NCBI GenBank assembly: GCA_903813345.2
Contig: CAIIXF020000007.1
Span: 7,881,730 to 7,945,729 of the forward strand
Direction: 5' to 3'
From: Owenia fusiformis
Lineage: Eukaryota; Annelida; Polychaeta; Sabellida; Oweniidae
Length of the DNA: 64,000 nt
In this document: positions 32,580 to 45,500 of the stretch, piece after piece
How the letters are laid out: each line of letters starts with the position of its first letter
Position numbering within the stretch: the first letter of the stretch is position 1
Position numbers and translations under genes: made by a program
Notes under the pieces: generated by a model
Seen by the model: only the letters and a program-made list of their open reading frames with translations
The model's database searches: none
Told to the model about the DNA's origin: nothing

Positions 32580-33454
32580 GTATGTGATTGGAATCTTTAT
32601 ATGCCAGTGATCTGGACCACATCATAACTAGATACTGCACCCATTGGAGATTTGAAAATGACATGCCATTCTGTTGAAAATTTGTTTGCACACTATCAAA
32701 CATACGAAATATTGAGATATTTTGACCAAAATATGTAAAACTGAATATTTTACACTCTGTTGAGAAGAAACTAGAGAGGTCATTGATTGTTGGTTTTGAT
32801 GCAATCATTTTGATTTTAGTTGATATTTTTCCTTATTCCTTAGAATTCATATAATTGTACCGAGTTGACATCACTTAGAGTTGATATTATTTCGTTGAGT
32901 TGATATTTTTGTACTGAGTTGCTATTTTTGCAACAAACTTACATTTTTGCTTCATTGAAAGATTTTTACATTATTGAATTGATATTACTGGAGCATCAAG
33001 TTGATTTGAAACTGCATTAAAATGAAATCTGAGCATATTTAGTTTTATAGCTAACCAGGCTCCAGGGGCATTAGTAGGCCTATAATATCAAGCCTAAACA
33101 CTTATCAAAATACCACATACCATAACTCTCACTTTTCTGATTTTGAATCTAGACTATAAAAACATAGGACAATAATTCCATTATATACCGATTTAGATTT
33201 TAACTAAGATTATGTTTAACTGTTGAATACATTGCCAATGTATTGATCCTATAATCCTAATGGAATTTGGACTAGTAATCAAGTGCTTATTCCAAGGTCC
33301 TGAGGATTTGGGGAATTTTATGATACAATTCTATTCTCATTATAATCATTCAAAAGGTATGAATTGAGAACCTGGTATAGATCCTACCTTACTAAATATA
33401 AAAAACAGCTTGCCAGGAACATAAAACATTTCTTCACTAAGTAATAGGGATCTT

Positions 33455-33648
33455 CACAGGATTTTTTCTCAAGTGGGTGCAAAATTTCAATTTCAATTCA
33501 ATTCAAAATTGGTCAAAATATGCAGATTTTTCATGATTTTTTCATTTTCAAGTGGGTGCAAATGGATTTTCAGGTGGGTGCAAGCATGTTTTCAAAATCT
33601 CAGGTGGGTGCTGCACCCACTTGCTTTATGCTGGGAAGATCACTGAGT
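33455..33648 (+). repeat. Dispersed repeat family 2, copy
   Basis: Contains caagtgggtgcaaa, caggtgggtgcaagc and the self-complementary ggtgggtgctgcacccactt, ending atgctgggaagatcactga. Related copies lie at 37985-38160, 48420-48535 (diverged) and 60137-60316 (opposite strand). Confidence 0.75.
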
Positions 33649-35056
33649 TAAACATATTTTACCTTTAAGAGCCAGGCTGTTAACTTGTTAAGAGTGTCGT
33701 TTTGACCTTAGGATTTTATTCAGTTTCTTGTCTGAGTGAAATTCTTTTAAAAATGAATTTTAAAGAGGTATTGTCATAGTATTTGAACAAAATCACTTCG
33801 TTGCAGGTTTTCTTTAATCTGTTCTTTAGATAGAATGAAAGTTTTCTCCTGAAAATATTGAAACAAACTTTTCAATTTTTCAATGTTTTATTGTTGTAGA
33901 ACTATAATGCTTTATAATATTAATTTTTTCTGCTAGATTCCAATCATTTTTTGTATCAATAAATAACATATGCGGGTGGGCTTTTGAAGTTGGATTGGCA
34001 GTCAGATCGTTATAAGCAGTCATGTTTACTTTGTAAATGGTCAAAGCGGAGCTAACACGGATGTTCAATTTGACCATAGTGCTGTATATTAATGGAATGT
34101 TTGAGTTTAAGATTATTGCTTTTGTGATATACACCTGTCAGAATCTTGAAAGCAGTATTAGGAACAATTTCTATGGATATTTCTCTGCAAAAGGAACACA
34201 GTCCATTTGTGTTTCCCTTTTGGTATTAAATCTGGTGACCACTGATGTTTTGAAATTGTCAACTTGGCAAATATGCATTCCTCCCATGAGGCTTGGTGTA
34301 AAACCCCATTTTGATTGCCATTTAAGGAATGTTAACAAGGTCACTTCAAAGTGAAGATATGTACTTGATTTTCATTCAAACCAAATCCAGTATTACACCA
34401 GATAATGTATCTCTAAGGACCAATTAGCCAAGTGTTGACTATTTGAAATGTTTGTTGGACCTTGTAGTTGGTTTTCAAGATTTTGTTGTAAGCCTCATTC
34501 TGAAATAACGGATACTTCATGGCCAATGATGTGTTAATAGCACTCGAGTATCGATTGATCTTTAAAAATAAAATTAAAGCTGTTTCAGTTGTCAATATCT
34601 CACACACCAGTATTTTATCGAGTGCATGTTTTAGCTCTACTTTACAAATATTATACTTCTTAATAGTAGGTTTGCAAACAAATTAGAATTTAGTTTTTTT
34701 GTAACTTATGATTTGTTGCCCACAGTGGTCATTGAACTTAAATAAGTAATGTATGTTGTTGATAACTGTGTAATTACAAATTCATGCATTCAATGTCATT
34801 ATAACCAAGTTAAATATTTATAAATGTTACCTCATTTCACTGTCTGACATGCTGTTATACCCCATGTACCACTATAGGTAGTTGCTACATACTTTATGAT
34901 AATATTAGAGTATTACTCACTTACCAAATGAAGCATCTTTAATGTTTTGGTAAGTTTCCATTTACAAATAGAAGCGGGAGGGGGGGGGGTTCTTATACTA
35001 ACCCAGTTTTGAAATTATAAAGCATATTTTTGCAACCAATAGTCAATGAGATATCA

Positions 35057-35175
35057 TTCTCCAACGTTTTTGTGGATGGTGTTCAGCATTTGGTGGTTAG
35101 TTTCCAGTGTTCGGCAGTTGGCGTCTGTAACAAATGGCATGGCAGGCAACATTTTGCATGTTGATGCCATTTTTA
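35057..35175 (+). repeat. Dispersed repeat family 1, copy
   Basis: Carries tctccaacgtttttgtggat, ggcgtctgtaacaaatggca and acattttgcatgttgatgcc. Family copies at 2965-3058, 37118-37212, 51420-51535 and 56899-57010 are all on the same strand. This copy has an internal insertion of about 25 bases. Confidence 0.75.
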
Positions 35176-37117
35176 AATTTACCGGAATCCCGAATATTAT
35201 CTTAGAATGATTTTCAGGATTTTATGTGATATTTTCTTACGATGTTTAAAACATTGTATAATTAATCATCAAACAAGGTAACTAACATCCTAATATCCCT
35301 TCAATCTGTTGCTTCCTAAGGAGACAGGTGGCTCCAATATTAATATTATTTATAATTTTATGCTACCCCATTCAACGTTTTGTATATCAGTGAATAAAAA
35401 CCTCAAGCTTCATTATTTGTTAATCTTCAAATGTATTAAAACAAGATGAACTAATGAGCGTCACTCTGAACACATTTGCTCAGTCATCAATATCAAGCCT
35501 TTGCATCTCCCATTTATGCTTCAACTTTGCTGTTGGTAGATAGATGGAGGGGGAGGGGGTGCAGATACTACATGAATACCTTGCATTGTGATATATAAAA
35601 TCCTATTGCAAAGGATATGTGGATATCACTATGCCTGCCTTATACTTTTGATAATACAGGCATTTTTCATATGAGATACAGTTTTGGGCATAGCCCTAAA
35701 AAAAAACAAGTTTGCATATGTGTTAGAATAGAATTAGAAAGGTAGTTGTCTCAAATTAAGATATGACTGTGTTCTAGACTGATCTGTTAAATGTGATGTT
35801 ATGTACATCAATACAATACATGTACCAGTATAACATGTACATTCCAACAGTAATAATATACATGTTCATTGTCTGTCTGAGGACAGGACCTTGTAGCCAT
35901 TAACCTAGATACGCAAGATGTAGGAGGTCATCGTCATCGGCGTCATCATCATCCTTCATCCCCTCTTACTGTCCATTTTTAGTCTATTTCAGATAAAGGG
36001 AGGGGGGGGGCACGGGACCTTGTAGTAAGATTAATCTTCTGTGTGTTTGATGCAAACTATAAATATTTTTTTTTACGTTCCTTTCTTAAGTTGCTAATCA
36101 GGCATAGATGTACAGTATGCTGTAACAAATGTTGCAACATGTGGTATATACATGTAAACAATAGATGAATTAAATGCATTGACGTATGTGATGAACTTCT
36201 CACGTCATCACATAAAAAGTTTCATTTTATTTCAGGCTATTATACAATACAAGGCTTGATCAATAAGTTCTCATTATATTTTGTAACTTGTAATTTTTTC
36301 GATTAAGCTCAGATTGAATATGTTTTTGTCTGTAAGGAATTAAGAGCACAGTGCAACCAGTTATTGGTAAACAGTTTCTAAAGGTATCCACTGTAGACAG
36401 GTTTTACTATGTATGGCCCCCCTCGAATTCTTGTTTCGTTTATAATTCCAATTTTTTCACATTTGATATGATTTAGGAATGCATATCTAGTATCTCCTCT
36501 TTTTGAATAATGAAATAGTATGGAATGTAATATCGTAGACCACAAAACCCTACTAATGTTTCAAATAAATGTTTTTTTAAATTTTTCTTTAGCTTATTTG
36601 TGTCTGATGTATCAACAGAGTAAACCGCATATTAAAAAAGCACTATATAAAAATGATAGCACATGGCTTATTTGACATTTATTACATTCCAATATATGGT
36701 GACACCCTCATAAATTATTTCAGATTTAGGTTATTTTTTGGTTGATGAAATAGTTCAGTCACAATTTGATTTGTTTTGACATGAAATGGTTCCAAATATT
36801 GATTATGACTGTTTGAAATATTTCCAAATTGTCAGAAAATAAGTTTGCTCAGAAGGTAAGGCAATTGAGGGACTGATTTTCCACAGTTAATAATAAACTT
36901 TTAATTAATAAGTACATGTCAACGCATATATGTACCATATTTAACCCTTACCACCTTAAATATTATAAAGCTCTAATATTTTCAATGCATGATCATCACT
37001 GCTTGGTTCATCTCTTACATGGACGAGGTACAGAAATCTCTATCCAAACCTCAAGTTCAAGAGGGGCAATGCTAAATAGCTCATATCTAGGGACTGCACC
37101 TTCAAATTGTCTGGAGT

Positions 37118-37212
37118 TATTGTTATAGTCTCCAACTTTTTTGTGAATAGTATTCGGTGTCTGTAACAAATGGCAGGTGGTGACATTTTGGATATTAATG
37201 CCTTGTGTTTTT
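37118..37212 (+). repeat. Dispersed repeat family 1, copy
   Basis: tattgttatagtctccaact, ctgtaacaaatggcaggtgg and acattttggatattaatgcc. It is close to the 2965 copy over its whole length. Confidence 0.78.
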
Positions 37213-37984
37213 GCAATGAATTTGTCTTTCATGGTTTGCCATCTAAATGTAGACTTAGGAAATGAAATTAACATTAGCCTTGCTTCAAGTTCCTGTGACC
37301 CCATTTTAAATGTGACCCTTCTGCCCCCCCCAAACATATATCACCTCATAGAGGTGAATGGATAAGAAAAGGTAATGTAAAGACTTGATGCAAGACTATC
37401 TACCATCTTTTGAAAAATAGAATATGGATGACTTTGTTGTTTTTTAAACTTCATACATGAACTTGTTATATGACTTCAAGCAAATGTTAAGACGCAGTTA
37501 AATCATATTCACTTTTTGTCATGTGATTCCATGAAGATATGCACCTTTACCTTTGATATCATTTATTGTATGTCATTTACAATGTTATAATGTCAAAACT
37601 TCAAAATGTCAAAAACATGCATGAATTTAGCATGTTTCACAGTCTCACTGCAAAACTGGACATGTTTACTCTTTAAATTGATTGTAAATTAGCTCAATCT
37701 TTACAACACAATTATTAAATCATCATGATTCTACTGAAATATATAAAGTTAAATATTGATCACTTATTCGTTAATGTTTAATCAAATCTAAAACCGTTAG
37801 CAGGTTTAAGTAGATTACCTATGATGTAATGATCTTTTTTGTACAATGATCATTGATTGAGTATTTCGATGATAATCAATGAAAATATTCTGTATCATCA
37901 AATTAATGTTTTCAAGACATTTGATTGTTGAATTGTTAAACTGTGCAAAATACAAACACCTCGAGAGTGCAAATTCCTCATTTC

Positions 37985-38160
37985 CAGAATTCTGCCCAAA
38001 TTTGGTCAAAATGTGCCGATTTTCATGTTTTGTCTTTTAGACTATATGTATAATACATAGATTTTCAGGTGGGTGCAGGTGGGTGCAAATCTATTTTCAA
38101 AATTTCAAATGGATCTGATACAGCACTCACTTACTTCGTGGCATAGCTGGGGAGATAACT
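37985..38160 (+). repeat. Dispersed repeat family 2, copy
   Basis: Shares tttggtcaaaatgtgccgat, gattttcaggtgggtgca and the end tggcatagctggggagataa with the copies at 33455 and 60137. The central palindrome is damaged (gatacagcactcacttactt). Confidence 0.65.
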
Positions 38161-39229
38161 TGAAACTATATTTTCACCTTAAATGTCTGAGATCCATGAA
38201 TGAATATTATATATACACATATGATCAGGTATATTTGTCCTGCATATTAAATGCACTTGCAAATTGTAGATATACTTCATCATTCACAGATTGCAACTGG
38301 TCACATGCCTGATATGATAGCTCTTATGTTTATCTTTACCTTATAACACCCCTACCCTTTTCAAGATTCTTACACTTAAAAGAGAGCTTCATCTGTACTC
38401 TTTGAATAAGCGATAATGCTTTGATCTCAAGTCATTTGATACAATACAACTGATATCAGCTACTTTCCATTTGAGTTGTTATGATCACGCTGATACTCTG
38501 AAATTATTAAAATATAATATCCTAATACTCGAAGAGTGTAGTTATTCCAACTTGCCTTTATGCTCCAGGGTTAATACCCTGGTCCCAAATTCTGCACTCA
38601 TTCTTTATCAGGTTGCTCAAAATAAGTGACTACTAATATTTCTCACTTAGATTTGATACAGGTTCTGGTTTATTTTGGTAATAAAGCAAATTCACACGTT
38701 ATGAAGACATCTTGAAATGTATGGTGTAAGAGATCACCATAAATAAAAGAAATCTTAAAAAATAAATAAATAGATTGATTTTGTTGTGTTTAAGAGCAGA
38801 GATTAGAGACTAAATGAGAATGTAGTTGTTCATATATTTGTGTTTCCAAATGTTAACCTTTGTGCTTTATCATCAGCTTGAATTTTTATCAAGATTTTTA
38901 ATGTTCATGTTTAGTTTGGTTAAAGGTACACTGTCATGTTTTTGTTTGAGTCTGGAGTTAAAGGTCATGTTCAGTGAACCTCACAGAATAAAGATGACAC
39001 TAAAAAGATCTAAAATATAAAAATGGTGTTCAAGAAATGTTGGTTCATTCCCAAGGGGTAATTTAGGGACATTTTGAGATGACAGAGGAGAGGGGTAATT
39101 TGATGTATTTTTCCATATATGTCATTGTTATACTGATCTGCCAAGTTTGTAAGTTTTCTTCCAGGGGGGGGGGGGGGGTCACATTGACAAATTTGGCCCA
39201 AAATCATATGAAAAATGCTCAGAATCACA

Positions 39230-39607
39230 TACCCTGCGTGCAGAGTCTAGTTAAACTACACTCTGCCTAGTAGAGACCATATTACAGTTTAGTAGCCCCA
39301 ACCCCACGACGGGTACCGGTGGCAGTTCGGGTAATAAATCACTTTTGACCTACGCGCTGACCTTTCTTCCACCAATCAGCGAGCTTGAAGAAACATATGC
39401 CAAATGCGTTCTAATTAAATATTCGCATGTCATTGGTCAATTTCGGGCTCAACGATGACGTCAGAAGGAACGACTATATATAGAACGTCGGTCAAATTTG
39501 GCCGACGAACACTGATTGGCGCGGTGAGTTCACAGGTTTATTTTAGTTTGAAAGAGTGAAGACGAAGCTCTCTTTTAAGAAGTGAAGTCAAACGAATGCA
39601 AAGGGTA
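39230..39607 (+). mobile_element. Promoter-bearing MITE-like element, copy 1, with 9-bp target duplication
   Basis: The 378-bp element has ends TACCCT...AGGGTA and is flanked by perfect 9-bp direct repeats AGAATCACA (39221-39229 and 39608-39616). Inside, in plus orientation, are a CCAAT box (39372), ATTGG (39432), a full CRE TGACGTCA (39456-39463) and TATATATA (39475-39482). About 120 bp of conserved downstream sequence ends in GG|GTAAGA, a good splice donor formed partly by the target duplication. Nine-bp duplications suggest a Mutator-like origin; the superfamily is unproven. It lies in DRAK intron 1 on the kinase's strand. Confidence 0.88.
39456..39482 (+). promoter_or_regulatory. CRE plus TATA box in element copy 1
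   Basis: TGACGTCA at 39456-39463 and TATATATA at 39475-39482, with a CCAAT box about 80 bp and an ATTGG about 20 bp upstream of the CRE. The spacing is that of a compact Pol II promoter, predicting initiation near 39505. Activity is inferred, not shown. Confidence 0.5.
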
Positions 39608-41034
39608 AGAATCACATGAAAACTGCATGATTTTGAAAGAAGTTTTTGCCAGTGCCCTCCCCTGGCTACAGGCCTGGCAGTTAATTGTTATGTTTTAAGC
39701 ATGAAGGTTATTTGTAATCAGGAATGCTATTGTCAATAACTAAGTATATTGTAAGGTTAACACGTTTTATTTTACTTAATTTGTTATTCCTCGTTAACTA
39801 TCAAAACAGTTTAGTGAATTACCTGTATTAAATATGAAAGTAATAACAGATTAAGAGGTATAATATTTCCCAATATTGTTACATGTCAAGTATACTTAGT
39901 ATAATTAGCCAATTAAAGAAGTGTCAAAACCAAGTTATTGTAAGGTATAATTATTAGATAACTAAAACAAACAACTTAATTAAAGAGAAAGCAACTGTTG
40001 CTATGAAACGATGAATCTGTTTTTGATGGTATAGACCATTGCTTTTGCTTATAACAGATTTAGCCTTTCACGTGATGATAACGTTAGTTTATATTTTGAA
40101 GTATTGTGATGATTAAATATTGATAAAATAGAAAGAATTTGGGTAATGTCCAGATTGTTTCAGCTTCATGGTCAATGTTATTGTAAATGCCAGAAAAAAG
40201 CTCTTCAAAATTACTAAATAAGTTTCCTACAAGTTGTGTTTTCAAAACATTACATTTAGATTAATTATTTAATGAAATCTGAGGGCCATTGACCAAAACC
40301 AAAAAATTATAAACAAATTAGTGTTAACAAAGAAATAAATCATAATGTAATGTGATACCCCACAAATTGAATTTGGAACTTGAAAATATTTACGTATTTT
40401 GGGTTTATGAAGAAATACAAGGATGTATATAAAAGGTTTTATACGCAACGATCGGTTTTGAAATAAATTATAGTCATAACTGAATAATTACAAGATCGTA
40501 AACAAAAACATCAACCCGTTTCACATCCATCAGTACCTTCTTCATGATATTTCCGCCTTTCATGTATCAACAATCCTTTTATGGGCAAAATATTCCCCGA
40601 TTTGAACATTTAACCTGAGGGGGTCACATGGAGTGTAACTACACCTCATTAACATGTCAAGAAATTCTAAAGAAAATAAAAAGTATTATTTTTTGTTGGT
40701 TGACTTGGATTGATTTCTGCTGGGAAATATGTGAAAAGGGGTGAATGAAAAGAATCTTAACAAAAGATATCTAAAAACCAGTCTACTCACAAAAATTATC
40801 TTATAATATTTTTTTGGAATAAATTGGATTGGTATATCAGATTAAAGTCTACATGAAGATATACTCGTAAAGATAACTGATGAGAGTATTAGCTTCCCCT
40901 GTTCATGTCATAACCTGGTTTGAGATAGAAAATTTAAAGATGCAATAATAATGCTTAATGAAAGACTAATTGACATCATATTTTTGCATTACTTGGTCAA
41001 AAGGTTTGCCAAGTCAGTTAAAAGGTTACAAACT

Positions 41035-41104
41035 CTGATTGGCTCGGTGAGATCAGAGAGTTCTTGTAAACTGAAGAATTGAAGTCGAACGAATGCAAAG
41101 GGTA
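41035..41104 (+). mobile_element. Truncated 3' end of the promoter-bearing element
   Basis: About 70 bp matching the downstream part and 3' end of the 39230 element: ctgattggctcggtgag, then gaagtcgaacgaatgcaaag and ggta. It lacks the CRE and TATA part. It may be a third, older insertion or a deletion derivative. Confidence 0.65.
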
Positions 41105-42294
41105 AACTATTTTGGAGTTACCTACTGCATTAAATTTTTTTGACTGTCTTCAATCTTTATGCTTGAACTATTTTTATGGTGTTATCATATTCAATTATGT
41201 GTCAAATGTCCAGGTTTTGTAACAACTTATAAAAAACAAAAATTGACTGGTTGCAGATTTCCTGTTATAAAAACAAGTCGTGCAAGAAGTTTGTTTGTTT
41301 GTGTCTGTAAAATATCAAAGATAACTCAGTAAGAGAGTGAACTCCAAAATTCCAGACACTCTAATATTAGAGGTACAGCCCCTCCAGAAGTGTGGAAACT
41401 GAAGGTCCCCACTAGAAAGCATTGTAGTTCATGTTTAAGGTAGTGAACATTTATGTTGATAAGGTAGATCCACATGCTGAGAATTTTCTAGAATAAAATT
41501 AAAAACAATAAATGAAACCTAATATAGTATTTTGCATATATAGATATTTATACAGTATGGTAGAATGCATTGTTCAAAATCAAAATATTTCAATTAAAGT
41601 GTTGAAATGTTTATTTCAAACTTATTTTGAAAATGTCAAACTACCTCAAAAGTCAAAACTGATTTTTATTCCTGTAGTCCTGTAGTCAGTGTAGTATTAG
41701 GATGGATGAAGTGTGAATTTATTAAAAATGCCAAACATAAACAAAACAAGCTTTAACCGATGGCTTAAAATGTCATCTACCAGTTGCCAAACTTTTTGTG
41801 GGGGTGTATAATGCGAAAAAGGAAAAATGAGTTTCTTTACAGAAATAGACATGTGCTTACCTGTCTGTTTTTACTAATGTAACAACTTCCCACCATTTGT
41901 CATCTTGAAAACATTACTTAGATTAAGGTACATTAGTCTGAGTAAGATATATTAGAAAAATACCTGTATTATAGTTTACAATGACTGGCTTTCAAGAATT
42001 TGTCAAATAGAATCATTTTTTCACTTCAGTGATGGATGATCTCTTGTGTATGATTCATATTTTGTGTATTATGTATACAATATCTGATGTATCATTTTAC
42101 CTTGTTTTTGTGTTGTAAAATCATGAAAATATTTACTCCGTAGCATACAAAATTATAGTCTTGCTTTTAGTCCCTGTAACCCGCTTATACCCCTCGTAGT
42201 AAGGGGGTCAGTTATAAGACTCCTAGAAGACAATAATGTACTGGTACATTCATTATATTAAGCATTTTACTCATCTCTATTTATCTATTTACAG

Positions 42295-42507
42295 AGGAAA
42301 GTTTGCAGTCGTGAAACTATGCAGTCACAGAGATACTGGGTACAAGTTTGCCGCAAAATTCTTGAAAAAGCGACGTCGTGGCAAAGACTGCCGGGAGGTT
42401 ATCTTACAAGAAATTGTCATGCTAGAAATGGCGCTGGTTCATCCGAGGTTGATTGATCTTGTTGAAGTCTATGAGACACGTCATGAGATCGTCCTCATCA
42501 CAGAATA
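42295..42507 (+). CDS. DRAK/STK17-like kinase exon, N-lobe
   Basis: Acceptor tatctatttacag, donor gtacgt, phase 2 at entry and phase 2 at exit. It codes GKFAVVKLC, the ATP-anchoring lysine in AAKFLKKRRRG, the helix C glutamate in VILQEIVMLEMA, and VYETRHEIVLITE followed by the first two bases of tyrosine. The K-F-L-K-K-R-R-R-G-x-D-C-R string is characteristic of STK17A/B. An in-frame TAG just after the donor shows that the reading frame must be spliced here. Confidence 0.94.
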
Positions 42508-45500
42508 GTACGTAAAGTTTCCTTATCAATTCTACCAAAAAAAAGTAATAGGAATATTTGTCTGAGTTGATTGGCCTTTTAGAACAAATACAATATAAAT
42601 GTTTCTTTCGCTAGTTCTGTAAAAAGTCATTTGAAAAAATTATTTTGAAAGTCGTGAAATTTTGTCAAGCTTGTAACTTAGAGCTACCTTATACTTCAGC
42701 AATATCTGAGCATACTTGGACCAATATGTATTATACAAATACTATCATAATGATGTTTGGTTAAATATGATTCAAAGTGTAATTTTCACTTTGAAGTTCA
42801 GTTCGAAAATGTCCACTTAGCCCATTCTACTTGAACACATTTACAGTATGTCCAAGGTTACTAAAACATAATAAAGGTTGTACTTGTTAATAACATGCTG
42901 TTATTTATAACCAATTAAATCAGAAAGTAACTTTTATTAATTGCTCAATCATATCCAATTTCTATATTCAGCATATACTCTACCAGTCAAAAAATGTCAT
43001 GTAACAAGCTGATTTTGCCTGTTTCTCTGTAGTTTACAATGGGAATAACTGATTTTTAGCGTTTCTGTACAATTTGGTAGATTTGCTCCTTGGCTGTTTA
43101 TTTTATACTTTGTTAATTCTATACTCTTCATTTTATTTTGCAATTATGGAGTATGACCATGATGATATTTTTCTCTTGGGGCAATAACATCACAGTATAG
43201 AGGGATCATATTGAGCTTATTGAATAAATTATCAAATACTCATTTCAATTAAATCAATATATTTCCCTGAAAATGCCCAAATCAAAGTGTATTTTCCTCA
43301 TAAATGCAGAGAAATTCCAAGGAATTTGTGTTTTGCCTTTTCTCATCCTTGTTTGTAGATTGTAATTGTATATGTTGTTTATTTATAAATACACTAATTT
43401 GATGAAAACAAATGGAATTCTTTTTGGTACTTCAAACTTTTTGCAAGGTTTATCACTTGGCCTTTCCCTGCCCCTTGACTTTACCCTCACCTTTGCTACT
43501 CCAGGCATGAGGAATGTAACGTTGTGGTTTTTGAAATGAAACACAGGGTGCAAAATAAGCATGAAGTAAACCAGTTATTTTATGGAGAGGTTTAAAAGAA
43601 AACTTCAGAAATGCATATACTTTTCATCTTTACTACCATAAAAATGCATCTTATTTCTACAAAATAAATAAAATGTACGGTGATCAGGAACCAGAAATAG
43701 CTATTTGCCCCTAACACTTAATTTCCTGACTCATTAAACTATATTCCTGTCCATTTTTCAAATTAACACTCAAAATAAATTGTTTTGTCAAAAATACCAC
43801 CAAACATGAAAGTATGATGACCATTGGTATTACACTTTCCCAGTGATTCAATTTCACTTCATTAAAAGAGGTTTTCATCTTACTAAGAGTTTATGGGTTT
43901 TAGGATATATAAAAATGGTCTTCTGGATCTCTGCTATGTGTGCTCTTAAACTGACCATTGAGCTCTTTTGGCAATTCTCATTATTCATTACCAGGTGATG
44001 ATAACCAGACTGAAGTGATATCAATACTTCTAGAGCAACCCATCAATTTACCTAGTTCTCTAGCTGGAATTGGGATAAGTAAATATGTCAGTTATCAGAC
44101 CCATAGTCCCAGACTCAATGATTGCATTTAGATAGAGGCCAAATGTAAAAATGGGCCACTTTTGGGAATTGATTGTTGGAAAATGTCTGTTTTCAGTTTT
44201 GGTTTTCCATTAAAAGGCGATGATTCTTTGGCAACCTGATCTTCCCCTGAAATCTTTGCATGCTATGAAGGGCTGCCTATGAATGATAACAAGACTATGA
44301 TTATCTAAAATAAAAGTTTGGCTCAATATTTCAAATCATTCCTTCATTTGTTCTTAATCTGCACTGTCTTTATTATTTAAAATGCCCATAAAGGGGTGGT
44401 CTGTTTCTTTTCCCACTTCCATCAAATTCTTTGGTTCTGTATTTTGTACATGTTGACACCTGACACATTATAGATTTCATCCCCATATGGTATCAATGTA
44501 TGTCAATACCTCTACAGGAATGATAAATCTGCTGAAAGTACAGAGATTGGAGCTTTGAATAGAGAAGACATTCTCCAATCTCCATTACAGAGCTTTATAG
44601 ACTAATCTCCCCTCTGCGGTTGGTATTGAATACATAAGAGGATAGAAAGGGAGATTGAGATGATGAAATTATTTGTTGATAACCTTACCTGTTTCATTTT
44701 CTCACATCAAAGTGGTTGCCTTGGTGTATCATTTCATGCTGTATTTCTCCCTGATTAGCCTGTGGTATGTTGGATATTGAGATGAGACTAAGAATGTGTT
44801 ATTGATAAATAGGTAGGGACAGTCAGGCTCATTCTGACATACTATATATAGTCTGGCTTCACCCCTTGTGATTCTAGTCTTGCTACAAGTCCTTGTGATT
44901 CTAGTCTAGCTACAAGCCCATGTGATTCTAGTCTTGCAACAAGCCCATGTGATTCTAGTCTTGCTACAAGCCCATATGATTCTAGTCTTGCTACAAGCCC
45001 ATGATTCTAGTCTTGCTACAAGCCCTTGTGATTCTAGTCTTGCTACAAGCCCTTGTGATTCTAGTCTAGCTACAAGCCCATGTGATTCTAGTCTTGCTAC
45101 AAGCCCTTGTGATTCTAGTCTTGCTACAAGCCCTTGTGATTCTAGTCTAGCTACAAGCCCTTGTGATTCTAGTCTAGCTACCAGCCCTTGTGATTCTAGT
45201 CTTGCTACAAGCCCATGTGATTCTAGTCTTGCTACAAGCCCTTGTGATTCTAGTCTTGCTACAAGCCCTTATGCACCTACTTATGAAGTGGATAAAAGGG
45301 GGAGAAGGTTCCAGTCTTGAAGCAAGACTATTGTGGTTTCATCTCATTCTTTCTAGAGCACAAATTATCTGGTGAAATATCTATTATTATGGGGGAGGAC
45401 AGATGGAGGGTATCAACCATAGATTTGAATTTTTCAACTGTTTCCATCTTTAAATGATAATTTTGCCTACTGTTTTCATTAATTTTGCCGATATTTGTCA

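Larger units (their letters stand above)
32580..42294 (+). other. DRAK intron 1 (9.7 kb)
   Basis: Donor gtatgt at 32580 and acceptor ending at 42294. No exon is recognised within. It contains dispersed repeat copies (33455-33648, 35057-35175, 37118-37212, 37985-38160), several poly-G tracts, and the promoter-like element at 39230-39607 with a 3'-end fragment at 41035-41104. Confidence 0.75.

Noticed and set aside
42236-42294. ATG at 42236 as a kinase start
   Set aside because: The sequence is intron ending in tatctatttacag. Starting here would remove the first glycine-loop residues that the exon at 32415-32579 supplies in phase.
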